Part shown: one piece after another, positions 44,822 through 56,280 of the stretch | Layout of the letters: each line of letters starts with the position of its first letter | Numbering within the stretch: position 1 is the first letter of the stretch | Notes under the pieces: generated by a model | What the model saw: the letters and a program-made list of their open reading frames with translations, nothing else | Told to the model about the DNA's origin: nothing | Database searches by the model: none | Source: Podospora bellae-mahoneyi | Taxonomy: Eukaryota > Ascomycota > Sordariomycetes > Sordariales > Podosporaceae | Reading direction: 5' to 3' | Assembly (NCBI RefSeq): GCF_035222275.1 | Contig: NW_026946359.1 | Coordinates: forward strand, 6,944,001 to 7,008,000 | DNA length: 64,000 bases | Translations under genes and position numbers: made by a program

Positions 44822-46135
44822 TCAGAATTGACCGAAGATTTGGGCCAAATCCTCTTCCGTTCCAGTGATCCAATCGAAGGCACTGTTGTCAGGCATCGTG
44901 GAGGAGGGAGTACCGACAAAGTCATCTTGGGATTCAGATTCTGGAGTAAGAGCACAGTCGACTCCATTGTTTCCAGTGTGTCCATTCAGAACAGCGCGGA
45001 AGTCATGAAGAGGAGACCAGCCTTCGCGTGTCATGGGAGGCAGGAAGTTCGCCACATCGGGCATGAGCTCGGTAATCTGACCAGAGAAGACATGGGGAGG
45101 GTCGATGAGATGGCTGACATCGTTGTCCTTGGTGATCTCCTGGTTAGGGGCAACACTGATGTCAGGAAGGGGCTGCTGTTGCTCCATGGTGGTGACAATA
45201 GGATTGCCTACGATAGGGGCACCCGAGTTCTCCCCTATTGGGGAAGCATTGGCGACTTCCTGTGCTCGGTTACGGCGGGGAGCGCGGCGGCGGATCTCAG
45301 AAGATCGACGAGGTACATAGCGATAATGAGGGTGAGCCGACATCAGTTTCGCCTTGATCTCAGTTGCACGTCTCTGGTACTCGGCGCGAACCTCGGGGGA
45401 CTCTTTCTTCCACATGCCACCGGTCATGACGGCTGCATGATGTTAGCAGATGAATCATTCACAAGGACAACAAGCAGTAACTTACAAATGTCATTGTTGG
45501 GGATACCAGGGTTAGCCGCCTTAAGCGCAGCCTGCTGATCCTTGCGGTAAAGAATGTAGGCGTTAGGGGGGCGGGGAATCTTGGCCTCGGCAGTGGCCTG
45601 AACATGCCTCTTTTTGGGATCCCAAACGGTGGTGCTACCGACTATGGTGATGTTCGACTCCATAAGCCTGCGAGGGCCGAGGATAACAACCTGACCATTG
45701 TCGGCATCGCGGGCATACATGGCATCAGCGCCACCCAAGTACGACCTTCAAGTACTGTTAGTCGAAGATGGAGAACAAAAATGAGAATAGAACTTACTTC
45801 ATTGTATTGAGAACGCCCTTCTTGGTGTGGTCGGGCATGATGCTGAACATCTGAGCGTCAAGGACGATAACCTTGAGTGTGTTCCAGTGACCGAGCTGGA
45901 TTGAGAAGTGATTCCAGTACTTGGCGGTGAGAACCTCGGTCAAGCCGGGGTTCGCGTCCTCGGGAAGCGACTCCAGGGACGCAAAGTCGAACTGGAATGC
46001 ACGATTGCCATAACCGAAACTGCCACATTGTTGCTGAACGGTCCTGTCGATGGCAGGGGCAGCGGGGCGAGGGGCGGCACTGATGGTAGAGCCCTGGGGC
46101 GTCAATGAGAAGGCTTCAAAATTGAAGGCAGCCAT
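44822..46135 (-). CDS. MAT1-2-1: Mating-type HMG-box transcription factor MAT1-2-1 (mat a-1 / FPR1 type)
   Basis: Exons 46135-45798, 45745-45486 and 45432-44822; introns of 52 nt (GTAAGT...TTGAAG) and 53 nt (GTAAGT, TGCTAAC, ATGCAG) give 402 residues. The N-terminal half contains YWNHFSIQLGHWNTLKVIVL and GGADAMYARDADNGQVVILG, shared with mat a-1/FPR1 proteins. The HMG box (~169-240) reads IPRPPNAYILYRKDQQAALK, NPGIPNNDISVMTGGMWKKE, EYQRRATEIKAKLMSAHPHY and RYVPRRSSEIRRRAPRRN. The second intron lies inside the codon of the conserved Ser200, the diagnostic intron position of MAT1-2-1 genes. The C-terminus is acidic and Pro/Asn-rich. It controls mating identity and pheromone/receptor genes in MAT1-2 strains. 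It sits between APN2 and SLA2. No MAT1-1 alpha-box gene is seen, so the strain looks heterothallic. Confidence 0.93.
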
Positions 46136-49100
46136 TTTGACGATAGTCGAAGGGTTGGTGGTGAAGTTGAAGTGGTGACAAAGAGAAGTCAAAAAAAAAG
46201 GGTGAAGAGGTGAGACAGAGCTCCGGAAGAGAGGTGAAAGAGTTGTGAGAAGAAGAGAAGACTGCTGCTGCAATTGTAGAAGAGAAAAAGTCGCTTGGGT
46301 TAAGAGACTTCTTGGGTTGGTTGGTGGTCTCGGATGCTGAGATTGAAGGAGAAAGACAGGCTTCCGAAAATGGTGGCAGCTTGGTGGGAAGCGGAGGGAT
46401 GGCTCGGAAAGGATGGAATTTATGGAGGGGCCTGAGTGCAAGCTATTTTGCATGGACAAGTGCAGAAAGGCGGGGCGGACCAATCCCGTCAGTGTATTTC
46501 TTTGTTATTCACCTTCACACAATAAATATCCCTTATTCACCCTCGGCCACAATAAGGCACCTGCCCAAAGCTCACCTATCCCAACCACCTCAATTTTTGA
46601 GCGACTCGGCCCGAACATTGCCTCAGGCTCTTGCTACGACATCATCTCCCCCTAGAGAGCAGGTTCATCTGCGCCCTTCCACTGGATACTGAAAGCTGCC
46701 AGCATTGGTCCACACAGTTTAAGGCAATGAGGGGTCGAGGATCGTGAGCACTGACCGCTTCCTTTTGGAAACCATGCGACTTAGAAGCTATGTTTCACAA
46801 GTTAGAGCAAATGCACGGGGTATGTCTTCGAGGGGAGCGAATCCCTGGAAGAGAACACACCCGCATAACAATGGATCCCCTGTATTGGGGTACTCGAGTC
46901 TGGCATATAATCCGTGGCTCTTATTCTTGAGCAGGAGATAACATTACTCTAGTAACTCAGCACTGCATCTGTATTTCTACTGTCTTCAAATAAAGCTTGA
47001 TTAAGCTGCTTAGCTCAACTAATCTGAACCCCTCGACGGTCTGCATGAACGTTTCTGGAAGCCCCTTGACCAAGACAAATGCTAATCTCGACAGAGCGAG
47101 CTTTGAGGAGAGATACTATATCATAGCTATCTTCCTTCGTTTATGTTATAGACAGTCTGTTATTGATATCAAGTCAAGTCACTCCAATCCGAGAGGACAA
47201 ATTCTTGCTGTAAATTCAAAAATGGTGTTTCATAAGCGGACAGGAGGATCCAACAGAAATGGAGACAACGGTACAATTCTGCACATTTAATGGATTAGGT
47301 AGCTTACAAAGCAGAATCGCGCAAATGTGAAGGGCCAACTAACAAACGATATCTCAAGACGAAAAGAAGCTTTACTAAGACTAGGAAACATATAGCGGAT
47401 TGCGCCTCCCATGGATTTTGTGATAGGCTCAAAGCTTAAGTGCCAAAGTGCTCGTTCCACCATGAACTCGTTTTTCCCAAAGAATAGTCATGATTGCCAA
47501 GGCAGAATCGTCTTAAAATGGCTAGTGACTCAGTATAAATATGAGATCTCTCTACGGGTTGGCAATGATATCAAAAACACGAAGTAGATCCAATGCCACT
47601 TCAGATCAATCCAAAGTTCGCTAGTCATTTTATAGAAATTGCCTAGGTAAACATTTAAGTCTCCGCCGTCGTAATTCTCGTAGAAACAGGTGCATTATCT
47701 ATCAATTCTCATCTTTATAATAATCGCCATGGCACTCTCGGGACTGTCCAAGAACTGCACTGAATTTATTTCGCAAATTAATTTCCATGTGACTCAAACC
47801 TGTTGAATCTCTCAATCTAGAAAGTGGATGCAAAAGCAAAGTACCAAGATTAAATTTGACCCTTGGCTCTGACAGCAGTGGAACTTAGCATATTGTTTTC
47901 TCAATCCAAAAACTAACTACTTGTTCATGCTTGCTTATTGGATTTAATATTACTACAACTTGAGTTTACCGCGAGGTACCTAGTAAGCAACAGACAAGGG
48001 TAACCAAGAGTCTTCAGAATAAGACAGCATAATAATAAACGGTGAGGAAAATAAGAAGAGAGACATAGATATTTAACTATTCTTCCTCTTAGTCAAACAT
48101 CGTTGTCAATATTCAGAGACTGAGCATTAATCTTGATACATTCAGCCACTGCATAATTTATTATCCATGATAGAGATGCTCAAGACTACGGACGAAGATG
48201 CGTTGACTTCAAGACAAGATGTACTACTCAAAGCATTTGTTGATTTGATGAAGACTCTCAAGGATTGTTGATCTAAGAGAGATCGTATGCGCCAAGATTC
48301 TCCTCTTAAACCGAAATTACCTGTAGCCGCTGAAAGATAAAGAGAGGGAGGCGCGGTCGATGCAAACACTGCATGAAACAATTTGTTCTACCGACGCCCG
48401 TTATTCGTGACTTTCAGTTACCCGATCTGGGGAGTGCCAGATCTCCCGTGGGCGTAGATCTGGACCGAGGCCGGGATATTAGCAACAAAGAACACTACGA
48501 TAGAGACACAGGAACACGGGATAGCTGTGGACAAGGAAAAGGGGAGACTTATGGTTTTTTTTGTTTCATTGACGAATGAAATCGTCGAATTAGTATTTGA
48601 ATTTGCTTTTGATTTCTTTCACATAAAGCTGCGAGCAGAGAGGGTCATCTACATCATCTTCCGGGGCTGCCGAGCATCATTACGGCAACGAGTGTTTGTT
48701 CTCGACAACCTCAATCTCATGTACACTAATTAGTGTCTCCTTCTCCCTTCCTCCCCTAGATAAACCCATCAAACTTTGGCTCCGACCAAAACCAAAAAAA
48801 AAAAAAACCCTATTTCTCGCATAACCGTTGCCAAGTGTGACATGTCGTCGATTTAAGGCTCAATGATCTGCCGCTAATGCAGGTAACCATCGGCCAAGCC
48901 CTTCAGCCGCAAAAAAAAAAGCCCAGGGTGTGGCCCCCTGGATAAAGCCATATTTTTGGTGTAACGGTTGGTACGTGCGCACCGAACTGTTCTTGGGGTT
49001 TGAGGATTTGGGGGGGGGACCCTCGAAATCAAATGTCACAAGGCAGATAGATGACTAGGAAGGGCGGGCATGGCATAAGTGAATCCGACGGCAAAAAAAA

Positions 49101-50336
49101 AAAAAAAATGGTGTGGGAGAGATGTTCCCAATTGCAGGTGGCAAGACATGCCAGCTCCAGCGTTTTGCTTTCAATCCCTCGCTGCATTCCTTCAACATGG
49201 GAACCAACCAACTTGAGCTGGCTGCACCAAAGGGAAAGGTGAGGGTCTAGGTGGGTTCTGTTTGTTCACGCTGTGATGGGTGGGGGCTACTTTTCCCATC
49301 AATATTTTTTGGCATTTGTGCTCCGGGGAAGAAACCAGAGGGTTCTGGCTGGTGATGATGGGGGGAGCGACGAGCGCGCGGACCCTCACTGGCTAGGAAA
49401 ATGTGGGGAGGTTGGGGGGGCCAACCGGTGATGAGGTCAAAAAGCAGGTGGCTGGGGAGAGTATTCACCTGGCTTCCATCGCAAGAGCAAAAGTGAGGAA
49501 GGAACGAAATAGGCAGATGGGAATGACCTCAGCTTGCCCAATGTGGGCCATCAAGGTTCGCAGGTGGCGAACCAGACGCGACGGCGTCAAGCAGCGACCT
49601 CACCTGCTCACGGTGGGTCATCAGCAACTTTTGCTCTGGTCGACCGGGTCTCTGAGCCCCCAGATGAATGGCGAGGTCCTGACGCTCGAGTCCAAAGAAC
49701 AAGCGAGTCCTGACCCTCCAGTGACGAGCCCGAAGCCACCATATCCAGTTCCTTCGAGCAACCCTCACCGCTTTTTGGGCCATCGCAAGTAAGGGCGTCA
49801 GACAGCCTGCTCCAAACCTCGATCATCACCTCCCCTTCAACCCCAAAACATGACCACTCACAAACAGAAACCGAACATCCCATGTGGCAGACCATCTTCA
49901 GCCCAGGTCACAAAGAAACATCCAATCTCACATGTCTCACTGCAGACGCCCACGTTCATCCAACAAGACATCCGACCAGTCAAGTCATGAAGAAGCAAAA
50001 ATAACAGTCTCTTACAATTTGTCTTTCTCCCCAAATACATACATACATCCGAAGGCAAGTTTCCCCGAGAAAACCACCACCTACCCACCCACCCAACAGA
50101 CAGCAGCATCATACAACCAAACAATTACCAAACAACTACCACAGAAAAAAAGAAAAGAAAAAAAAATAAATAAAAAAAATAAAAAATAAAAAACTAGTTT
50201 TCATTCTTTTACCCCTCCCTACCCTGATCTGCCTGCTGACAAAGAGGGAAAGTGTGTGTGTGCTTCGAAACAGAAAGAATACAAAAATGTGACAGCCACC
50301 TCCGCTCAAAAACTCTCGGCCCCTTCTTTCTTCATC
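46136..50336. other. Gene-poor MAT idiomorph and flank
   Basis: 4.2 kb between the MAT1-2-1 start and the SLA2 stop. The part at ~46700-48780 is AT-rich and has only short open frames (longest ~97 codons at 46997-47290, no recognised domain). From ~48900 it becomes GC-richer with A-runs and G-runs. The MAT1-2-1 promoter must lie at its left end, and SLA2 3' sequence at its right end. A poly-A/AAAT tract lies at about 50143-50192. One idiomorph border should fall here. A small mat a-2-type gene cannot be excluded. Confidence 0.5.
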
Positions 50337-53300
50337 TCAATCCTCCTGATACGAAATCTTCCTCATCTCACCCAACCTCTGCCTGGCCGCAGACAGCGCA
50401 TTCTCCAGCTGAAGAATCTCGACCTATACAATTCATCACGTTAGCCACCCGCCTCACCACCATGCCCCCTCCCCCCCCCCCCGCGCGCGCCTTTAAAGGG
50501 AGGAAAAAACATACCTGCTGCTCCATCTCCCGAACCTTAAACTCATGGCTCCCCAGCTTGCTATAATCAATCTGCTCATTCTCCATCCCATTCCTCTCCT
50601 TGATGATGGCCTGCACCTGCCTCACCAACGCTCTGCAGGCCGCACCGACAGCCTTGCTCGCCTGCTCGAGGCTCTCCTGGCTCTTGCTCATGAAGCCGGC
50701 CTTGACTCTGCTGGCCGCCACTAGCTGCGCCGTCGAGGCGGCCACGTCATTGGAGGCAACAATCAGCTGCTCGGGGGTGTTCCTGTTGGAAATGACACCA
50801 TCGGCCGTCTCAATGAGGGTGTTGGTCGAGGTGGCCACCGCCTTGGCAGCAGAGATCAAACCCTCGGTCCAGCGGTTGTTCTTCTTGTAGAAGGCCGTCT
50901 TGGAGGAGGAGCCCCTGCCGGCTTGGACGATTTCCTGCTGGGTGGCGGTGGCAGCCTTGATGAGCTGGGCGATGGCGGTGGTGATGGCCATGGCGGCGTC
51001 GAGAATAGAGTCGTGGACGCTGAGCTCGTAGGTGGAATACCCGTCGCGAGGCTTGTTCCTGAGCTTCTGGAGGCGAGCCACAGCAGCAGCAATGGCGTCA
51101 GCCGCACGGTTGAGTTCCTGGTCGACAATCTCGCCGAGGTCTCCCTTGTTGGCAAGCTTGCCGAAGCCGGGAGCGAAGCCCTCGACGGACTTGTTGAGCC
51201 TCTGCAGGTTCATCTGGACTTCGTTGTTGCTGTTGATGACGACGTCTGTCTTCTGAAGGGGGTCCATTCCCTCCAGACGGAAGCTCAACAGGCTGCGGAA
51301 GAACTTGACCGTGGAGTGAGCCGACTGCCGGGCACCGTTGGCAAGGGCATCGGCCTTCTTCTCATCGGTGGCCAGACGCATGAGACCCTTGGAGTTGCTG
51401 CAGACATCGGCAACGGCACCCGAGAAGACGCTGATGTTCTTGATCAGCTCGGCGTGAGTGCTGTTGGGACCGTCGGCGATGAAGTTGTTGAAAGAGGTGG
51501 CGAACTCGGTGGCGCTGGCGGAAGCCTTCTCGATCTGTGACAAGACGTATGACGGCGAGGCATTCTGGTTACCGGCCTGCATGGTCGAGTCGAGCTCGTA
51601 AATGGCATCATCCACACGCTGGACGCCGGCCTGAAGAACCGAGTCGATAATCTCGTTGATCTTGTCAAGCTGGGCCAGGATGATGGCGTCGAGCTGGCCG
51701 TCAAGAGCCTGGTCCGACACACCCTGGTTGTTCTTCAGCTCGTTGAGCTCGATCAGCGTCTGATCCATGCCGGCCTTATACACCTCCAGCTCCTCCTCCT
51801 TCTCGCGGAGGAGCATCTCCAAGTCGGAACTCCCCTCCCTAAGCTTGGCCTGAGCATCCTCAAGAGCCCGCGTCTTGTTGCGCAGGGCCTCCTCGAGATC
51901 GGCCATCTCGCGGTTGTACTTGGAGAGCATGGTGGAGAGCTCATTGCCCTTGCTGCGCTCCAGATTGTCCGCACGGTCGAGAGCCATGCGCAGCTCACGC
52001 TTGAGCTTCTCGACCTCGTCCTTGTTGGAACCCGTCAGCCTGTCCTTCTCGTGAAGAGCTCTGTCACGCTCGCGAATCATGTCCGCGAGCTCGAGGTTCT
52101 TCGTCTTGATCTCGCGCTCCAGCTTCTCGCGCCTGTCGATCGCCTCCTGGGCCGAGGCGGCCTTGAGCTGAACAGCCTTGAATTTCTGAAGAAGATCGAG
52201 GTGTTCGTGACGAAGCTGAGAGTAGAGCTTGGCGAGAGCCTCGTACTTTGACCTCCAAGTGTTGACCTGCTCCTGCAACGACCTGATCTGGTCGTCTCTG
52301 CTGGCGAGCTGCTGCCCAAAGTTGCCCTGGATTGTGGCCAGCTCGCCCTCGAGGGCCTTGACCCGCTGATCGTACTGCTGAAGCATGAGCTGATCACGCT
52401 CGTACTGGGCACGGGCGTTCAGGTTCTCTTGTTCCAGTTCCGCCAGCCGGCCCTGCGTCTGCCACTGCGCCTGCTGATTTCTCAGAGCCTCCTGTTCCCG
52501 CTGCTGCTGTTCCATCAGCCGCCGCTGCTGCTCCTCAAAGTCCCGTTGCGCCTGTAGCTGAGCCTGCTGTTGGGCACGAAGGGCCTGCTGCTGCTGGGCC
52601 TCCAACACGCGCTGCTGCTCCTCGTACTCGCGGTTCTGGCGATCAATCTCGCTCTTCCAGAACTCGTTCATCTGATCGGGCTCTTCGGACTTGGGTACCG
52701 GTGGCGGAGGAGTCGGCTGCTTCTCGATTTCTTGCTTGGGGCGGGCCGGCAACGCTGGCGCCGACTCATCCTCGGCGAGGAGGTTCGGTGGGTCTTGCGG
52801 AAGCTTCGGAATGGTGATGAGACTGGTGAGGTAGCGAATATTGGAGCACTCGTAGTAGTACTTGACAAGGCGGTAGTGCTGAGCATTGTACCTCTCCCGA
52901 AGCGGCTCCAGGGCATCGTTGTCACCAGTGGCCGAGTGCATGGCCCGGAGCATGCTCGTGATGAACTTGTAGATACCATAACTCTCCGTGACGAGAGGCA
53001 CAAGGGCCGAAATCCGGCATTCGTTCTGGCCAGTGGTTCGAAAGTGGGAGAAGATGAGCTTCTGGAACTGATCAATCTTGTCTTGCAGCGTCATGAGGTC
53101 GGTGATCGTCTCGTATCCCTCGTTCGGGTCGTTGATAGCCTTGAGACTGATGTACTCCTCGTACTCGAACGTGCCGTTGAACTCTGGGTGTTGCTGGTGG
53201 AACGAAAGCTTCGCGAGCAAGTAGTAGACATATTCCTTGATCAGTGGGCCGTATCCGCGCATGCCCTCGCCCGACATGCCGCGGTTCAAGCTATCGATCC

Positions 53301-53565
53301 ACGACCTGTTGTTCAGCGCCTCCCTGAGGGTGCTGGGGTGGCCTTCTTGGAGAACCTTGTGGACTGTGATGAGAGCCTTGAAGGTCTGGACCTCGTCGGC
53401 GAGGATGGGCTGGACCTTCAGACCAGCCCAGAAGGATTGGGAGGACTTGTGGTCCCAGGTGTAGACAATACAACTTCTAACATGCTTGCGCTTCGGTGCC
53501 GTCTCGTCGGGGCTCGTAGCTTTCTTGATGTTGATGGCGAGCTCGGCTTCGGACCTGGATGACAT
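50337..53565 (-). CDS. sla2: Actin-cytoskeleton/endocytosis adaptor Sla2 (ANTH + I/LWEQ, Hip1R family)
   Basis: Exons 53565-50515 and 50423-50337 with a 91-nt intron (GTATGT...TGTATAG, including a C-run and GCGCGC) give 1045 residues. Residues 1-270 form the ANTH domain (MSSRSEAELAINIKKATSPD, HVRSCIVYTWDHKSSQSFWA, KALITVHKVLQEGHP). Residues ~300-650 are Gln/Glu/Arg-rich coiled coil (EEQQRVLEAQQQQALRAQQQ). The C-terminal third is the talin-like I/LWEQ (THATCH) actin-binding module (FAPGFGKLANKGDLGEIVDQ, VHDSILDAAMAITTAIAQLI). The short last exon adds VEILQLENALSAARQRLGEM then RKISYQED, the usual Sla2 end; without splicing the tail is nonsense-like. Sla2 links clathrin coats and PI(4,5)P2 to actin at cortical patches. 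SLA2 is the standard right flank of ascomycete MAT loci. Confidence 0.95.
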
Positions 53566-54629
53566 GATGGGTCAGTATGGGGGGGGGTGCTATGTTTTCA
53601 TGTCCACATGTTGCAACAGTCAAACGGCGGGCAATGGGCGCGGCAGACTGCATGCGTGCGTCTTTGGGTGGGTGGGAAAAGGAAACACACTTTGTGTGAT
53701 CAAGGCTGCGTATCGTGGCCATGCTGGGCAGCTATGGACAGGAGCGAGATAAACGAGACAAGCGAGAGAAGCGAGAACGCGCTCACTCTGAATACTTGCT
53801 TGCGCTTGCTTCAATGATATAACACGCCGGCACACGGATTGGTTTTCCAGGGAGAGCAAGCACACTCGGTTCAACATGCGACAGAGCCAGGCGCAACTTC
53901 AGCGATGGCCAGCCCGGGTTCAGGAGGGCTCAGGGCCAAAACAAACTGGGGGATACGGAAATTGGAGGTGATTCCAGGGGAAAAGAGAGTTATTAGGTCG
54001 TGGAGCCCAGAGCTTGCCTCTCCCGTCGTCGTCAGCCTTCTTGGAAGTTGCATCTCTGCTTGCCTTGCGCCCCAAACCGCTCCCCAACAGCTGCAGCCAA
54101 TGATGGATGCCGTCTGGGGGGTCGGACCCAAGGACGGACCGGCGTGCGGGGCAGCAAGCAATCATGTGTCAGCTGGCGCGAAATGAATCAGAGTGGGGAC
54201 GAAGCTTCGAACCCCACCAGACAAGTGACGCCTGCCAGCTGATCCGACATGGGTTCCAGGCAGAGAACAGGAGGCTGCCTTCTGGTTGCCGCGCACGCTG
54301 AAGCTCGTGCGGCTCGTCATCATCTTTGCCGGCCGTCACGAGGATAGGATACAGTTGGTCATAAGCTCATAAGCATTCAGACCTTAGTTCATCCAAACTT
54401 CCTTTATGCCTCTTGACATTTTGCATTTCCCCTCCTAAATACCCAGACCAGACTTTCTCCGTTTTTTTGTGAACCTGCGAACAAACAACTGCCTTTGCCT
54501 TGCCGGTAACCAGTAACCCCTTATCACCGACAACAGCGTGCTTGATAAACTACTCCACCCCCGCCTTGAGACCTTCATACACCCCCGCCGGCCAAATCCG
54601 TCGACTGAAGCAAACCGAGAATCGCAACG
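53566..54629. promoter_or_regulatory. Divergent promoter region SLA2 / ATG3
   Basis: About 1.06 kb between divergent start codons; it should hold both promoters. A tandem gagacaagcgagagaagcgag stretch of aagcgagaga-like units lies near 53754-53775. No gene supported. Confidence 0.4.
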
Positions 54630-55730
54630 ATGAACATCCTCTACTCGACCGTAAACAGCCTGCGGGACAGGTACACCCCCGCGAGCCACACGTCGACATT
54701 CCGCAAGACGGGCGAGATCACCCCTGAGGAGTTCATTGCAGCCGGCGACTATCTGGTGTACAAATTCCCGACCTGGTCGTGGTCGGATGCCGAAACCCCA
54801 GCCCAGCGCGTCAGCCAGCTGCCAGCAGGAAAGCAGTACTTGGTGACTCGTCATGTCCCGTGCAACCGCCGACTCGACTCGGACTTTGCGGGCGATGCTG
54901 GCCATGAGGAGGCCGTAGTGGAGGGCGGCAAGAGCAGTGATGACGACGGCTGGCTCCGGACCGGCGGGTTGACCAGCTCGCAGCCGCTCAAGGTCAAAGA
55001 AGTGCGAACGGTGGACGATGCTGGGAATGTTGGAGAGAGAGAAGTGATCGAGGACGACGATGATATTCCGGATATGGAAGATGATGAGGACGATGAGGCC
55101 ATCATCCGTGATGCTTCGGCTGGCGGGCAGAACAGGTATGATGGGATACGGTCACGGGACTGCTACCAGATGATGCTCTCTCAATACCTTTTTGTGGCTA
55201 ACCTTTGATTCGTTCCTTATAGTGGAAGACGCACATACTCGCTCTACATTGTCTACTCTCCATATTACCGGACGCCCCGCATGTATCTCTCGGGCTATCT
55301 TCCCAACGGCCAGCCCCTCCCACCCCATCTCATGATGGAGGATATCGTTGGAGACTACAAGGACAAAACCGTCACGCTCGAGAACTTCCCCTTCTTCGCC
55401 CATCAAGTCAAGATGGCCAGCGTTCACCCGTGCAAGCACGCGCCCGTCATGAAGACACTTCTCGACAGAGCCGACGCGGCTCTCAAGCTGCGCAGAGAAA
55501 AGCAAAAGGCGGCAACCGCCAAGGCAGGCAGCAGCGGTGGCGTTGGGTCTCTTGCTTCTCAGGTTAAGGACCTCAACCTCGGCTCGGGGGCTGAGAATGA
55601 CGAGTGGGAGGAGATCGATGCTGCCGACCAGGAGGTGGCCATCAGAGTTGACCAGTATCTGGTGGTTTTCTTGAAGTTCATCGCCAGTGTGACACCCGGC
55701 ATCGAACATGACAACACCATGGGGATTTAG
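54630..55730 (+). CDS. atg3: Autophagy E2-like enzyme Atg3
   Basis: Exons 54630-55135 and 55223-55730 with an 87-nt intron (GTATGA...CTTATAG) give 337 residues. The start [20 protein letters not shown] is the conserved amphipathic N-terminus. Then come [20 protein letters not shown] and [10 protein letters not shown], an acidic flexible region ([20 protein letters not shown]), and, after the splice, [20 protein letters not shown]. The catalytic motif is [14 protein letters not shown] with Cys239. The C-terminus has [20 protein letters not shown] then HDNTMGI. Atg3 takes activated Atg8 from Atg7 and transfers it to phosphatidylethanolamine with Atg12-Atg5-Atg16, driving autophagosome growth. 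Confidence 0.95.
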
Positions 55731-56280
55731 GAGGGTTCTTACACTTTATGGCTTTTTGTATTTGTTTCATGTGGGCCGTCATTCAGGGGGGGGGGGAGGG
55801 GAGGGCGGTCTTATTCGTTATCTCACGGAACCCTACATCATCTGTGGGGTGCATTTACTCGAGCAGGCACTTTCCTTTCGTGGGTAGATCAAATTACAGG
55901 AATGGTTTACGGTTTGGCTTAGGCGGCAGGAAACGGATGGAGTTACCTCTTGTTTTTGTTTTTAACTTGTTTTTTTTATTAATATTTTTTATTCTTATTT
56001 TTTGGGGGGTTTTATTTTTTTTTTAAATCATGGACATCAGACCTCAAAGATGGAGGACAGACATAGCTGGCTTAGCTTTTAATGGCTGCAGATTAACAGC
56101 AGAACCGCATCATGGCTTCATCATACACATCAGACTCGTTGTGGGACGCAAATAGGTTTGTGATTTTTCAAGCAGGCTATGCAGCAGTCTATTTCCCAAA
56201 GACATGCCAGGGTATCAAGTTGGTATGCTCATGATGCTTATACATATCTTTCTTTGCTCTTCATCCGAACCCCCCTATTC
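55731..56280. other. Convergent intergenic region, ATG3 / CWC24
   Basis: This carries a G-run near 55788-55802 and T-rich runs at about 55955-56025, consistent with 3' ends. No gene recognised. Confidence 0.5.

Noticed and set aside
46997-47290. 97-codon ORF in the MAT idiomorph as a possible second mating-type gene
   Set aside because: No resemblance to mat a-2, alpha-box or other MAT proteins; the length is within chance for this region.
52570-53562. 330-codon plus-strand ORF over SLA2
   Set aside because: Antisense shadow of the ANTH and coiled-coil coding sequence; Leu/Val/Gly-rich with no family match.
54195-54225. tRNA B-box-like ggttcgaagc (minus strand)
   Set aside because: No T-stem pairing around it and no A box at a suitable distance.
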